A stretch of 22,200 bases of DNA from a virus, in IMG/VR virus record IMGVR_UViG_3300031673_000536, positions 1 through 22,200 of that record, one strand, 5' to 3'. The position numbers and the translations under genes were made by a program. The notes below the pieces were generated by a model. That model worked only from the letters and a program-made list of their open reading frames with translations, made no database searches and was not told the origin of the DNA. Positions 21,487 through 22,200 of the stretch are shown in pieces; positions within the stretch are counted from its first letter, which is position 1, and each line of letters begins with the position of its first letter.

Positions 21487-21596
21487 TTAAACGTTATAGT
21501 TTCTTTTAATAGATAAATCTGTTCTTCTGTTGATACTTTTGTAGGTCAAGAAACGTTTCTGTCAACTTTGACGTATACACCCACCTTAAACGTTAT
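21487..21596. repeat. Repeated TTAAACGTTAT motif and GAAACGTTTC palindrome
   Basis: The 11-mer TTAAACGTTAT occurs twice in direct orientation, at 21487-21497 and 21586-21596, exactly 99 nt apart. The perfect 10-bp palindrome GAAACGTTTC lies between them at 21550-21559. All three share an AACGTT core in a 135-nt gap with no convincing ORF. The layout suggests a repressor or activator binding array controlling the downstream holin-like unit. Only the repeat structure is observed; the function is inferred. Confidence 0.55.
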
Positions 21597-21892
21597 CTTT
21601 GAGAACTAATCGTAACTGCTGGTTGTGAAGCATTGATACTTGAAGGTGCGAATACTTTATAAGTCAAGAATGCAGTGACTAAACAATTAAAGACTACTAG
21701 TGCAATCTCCCATTTACGATCTGAAGACTTTTCTTCATGCTTAGAATGTTGATCAATGTGATCTTTAAGCATTGCATTTTGACTATCAAGTTTATCGTTG
21801 ACTGTTTTGAACTTGAGATCAAGTACTTCATTAAAACCATCAAACTTTGTCTCTACGACTGAGACCCTTGTTTCTATTGGCTGAGCTGACAT
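21593..21892 (-). CDS. Coiled-coil plus TM lysis-region protein (XhlA-like, tentative)
   Basis: This 99-aa protein has MSAQPIETRVSVVETKFDGF at the start and a long coiled coil (about 10-50: VLDLKFKTVNDKLDSQ), then a charged linker. One hydrophobic span IALVVFNCLVTAFLTYKVF (about 63-81) is followed by a polar tail. The order (coiled coil, then C-terminal membrane span) matches the layout of XhlA-type hemolysin/holin helpers and related phage lysis proteins. AAGGGGAAACAT is the upstream site. Placed between the 55-aa gene and the holin-like gene. A spanin-type role is less likely, as no signal peptide or lipobox is visible. Confidence 0.55.
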   Translation of the reverse strand: MSAQPIETRVSVVETKFDGFNEVLDLKFKTVNDKLDSQNAMLKDHIDQHSKHEEKSSDRKWEIALVVFNCLVTAFLTYKVFAPSSINASQPAVTISSQR

Positions 21893-21918
21893 ATGTTTCC
21901 CCTTGTAGTTTTGTGATA

Positions 21919-22086
21919 TTATCTGCTAATAGCAAAATATTCTTCTTTCTTTTTAATTAAATGTTCTTCTTGTGCTAGCGTTAATTCGTCTGTGTTTATT
22001 TTAGAATATCTTCTATTTTTAATTCTTTGAAAATATTCTTCTACTAAAAGCTTCGTTGCAAATAGTATCTGTTCATTTGATTCCAT
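21919..22086 (-). CDS. 55-aa helical protein of the lysis cassette
   Basis: The ATG at 22086 overlaps the end of the amidase gene by 14 nt and gives a 55-aa charged helical protein (LFATKLLVEEYFQRIKN, then LAQEEHLIKKKEEYFAI). It has no membrane span, signal or Cys. Translational coupling to the endolysin gene suggests an accessory or chaperone role, or simply a small conserved neighbour. I recognise no family, and a strong ribosome site is not visible, which suits a coupled start. Confidence 0.55.
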   Translation of the reverse strand: MESNEQILFATKLLVEEYFQRIKNRRYSKINTDELTLAQEEHLIKKKEEYFAISR

Positions 22087-22200
22087 ATTCGTTCAATAAC
22101 CGGCGTACTCTGTTTAGGTCGAAATTATTGCCAGGACATGTTTTTAGTTTTTTAGTATTAAGTAATGCGTATGATTCTCTGTGACCAATTATTCTATTTG
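22073..22200 (-). CDS. N-acetylmuramoyl-L-alanine amidase endolysin, C-terminus (partial)
   Basis: The minus strand is open from the right edge to a TGA at 22073. The peptide reads NRIIGHRESY, then LKTCPGNNFDLNRVRRLL. This is the C-terminal signature of Amidase_2/PGRP enzymes: GHRE supplies a zinc-binding His, the CPG Cys is another zinc ligand, and the Thr/Lys before it fits the active-site edge; 'FDL..VR..L' is the final helix. The enzyme cleaves the amide bond between MurNAc and L-Ala in peptidoglycan during lysis. The N-terminal part, with the remaining zinc ligand, lies outside the window. No cell-wall-binding domain follows the catalytic domain on this side. Confidence 0.85.
   Translation of the reverse strand, partial: NRIIGHRESYALLNTKKLKTCPGNNFDLNRVRRLLNEYGIK

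Noticed and set aside
21505-21579. 24-codon GTG frame on the minus strand between lysis genes
   Set aside because: GTG start with the only purine-rich stretch too close; no protein-like features.
1-22200. CRISPR array, insertion sequence, rRNA or tRNA
   Set aside because: No regularly spaced repeats, transposase frame with terminal repeats, or RNA gene signature was seen on either strand.

Overview
This is part of a double-stranded DNA tailed-phage genome, or an equivalent provirus segment. Most of it is AT-rich: lines I counted by hand gave roughly 27-35% GC in many places and 43-52% in parts of the late genes. The phage identity rests on a contiguous virion cassette (small and large terminase, portal, scaffold, major capsid protein, head-tail adaptor) plus a lysis cassette ending in the C-terminus of an amidase endolysin. 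The standard bacterial code, strong Shine-Dalgarno sites and sigma70-like promoter elements point to a bacterial host. Two Gram-negative-looking signal peptides hint at a diderm host, but the host cannot be named. No integrase, DNA polymerase or RNA polymerase lies in the window, so lifestyle is unknown. No tape-measure or sheath gene is seen. The adaptor, and the start of a probable tail-tube/stabilization protein at the left edge, suggest a short-tailed (podovirus-like) plan; this is inference.

Layout. (1) Positions 15137 down to 1, minus strand, late virion operon: TerS candidate, two small genes, TerL, portal, a GIY-YIG homing endonuclease, a 684-aa signal-peptide protein, scaffold, major capsid protein, a 271-aa probable decoration protein, a 955-aa signal-peptide fibre-like protein, small acidic proteins, head-tail adaptor, and the first 25 codons of the next tail protein. 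(2) 15138-15410: divergent control region with candidate -10 boxes on both strands, palindromes, and a hairpin that buries a ribosome binding site. (3) 15411-20863, plus strand, early-type genes: a second GIY-YIG endonuclease, small zinc-binding and membrane proteins, an OB-fold-like protein, a primase-C-terminus-like protein, a 26-residue-repeat protein, a HAD phosphatase, an HNH-like protein, and two small genes behind a near-consensus promoter. A strong terminator follows at 20907-20956. (4) 22200 down to 20955, minus strand, lysis cassette: amidase endolysin (partial), a 55-aa protein, a coiled-coil/TM protein, a 66-aa basic protein and a holin-like protein, with repeated AACGTT-centred motifs between them.

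The feature that least fits a textbook tailed phage is that two large proteins encoded among the virion genes begin with Sec-type signal peptides. Virion proteins of tailed phages are normally assembled in the cytoplasm. One of the two shares a repeat type with the neighbouring non-secreted 271-aa protein. Together they suggest either an exported fibre/adhesin system carried within the structural operon or an unusual assembly route.
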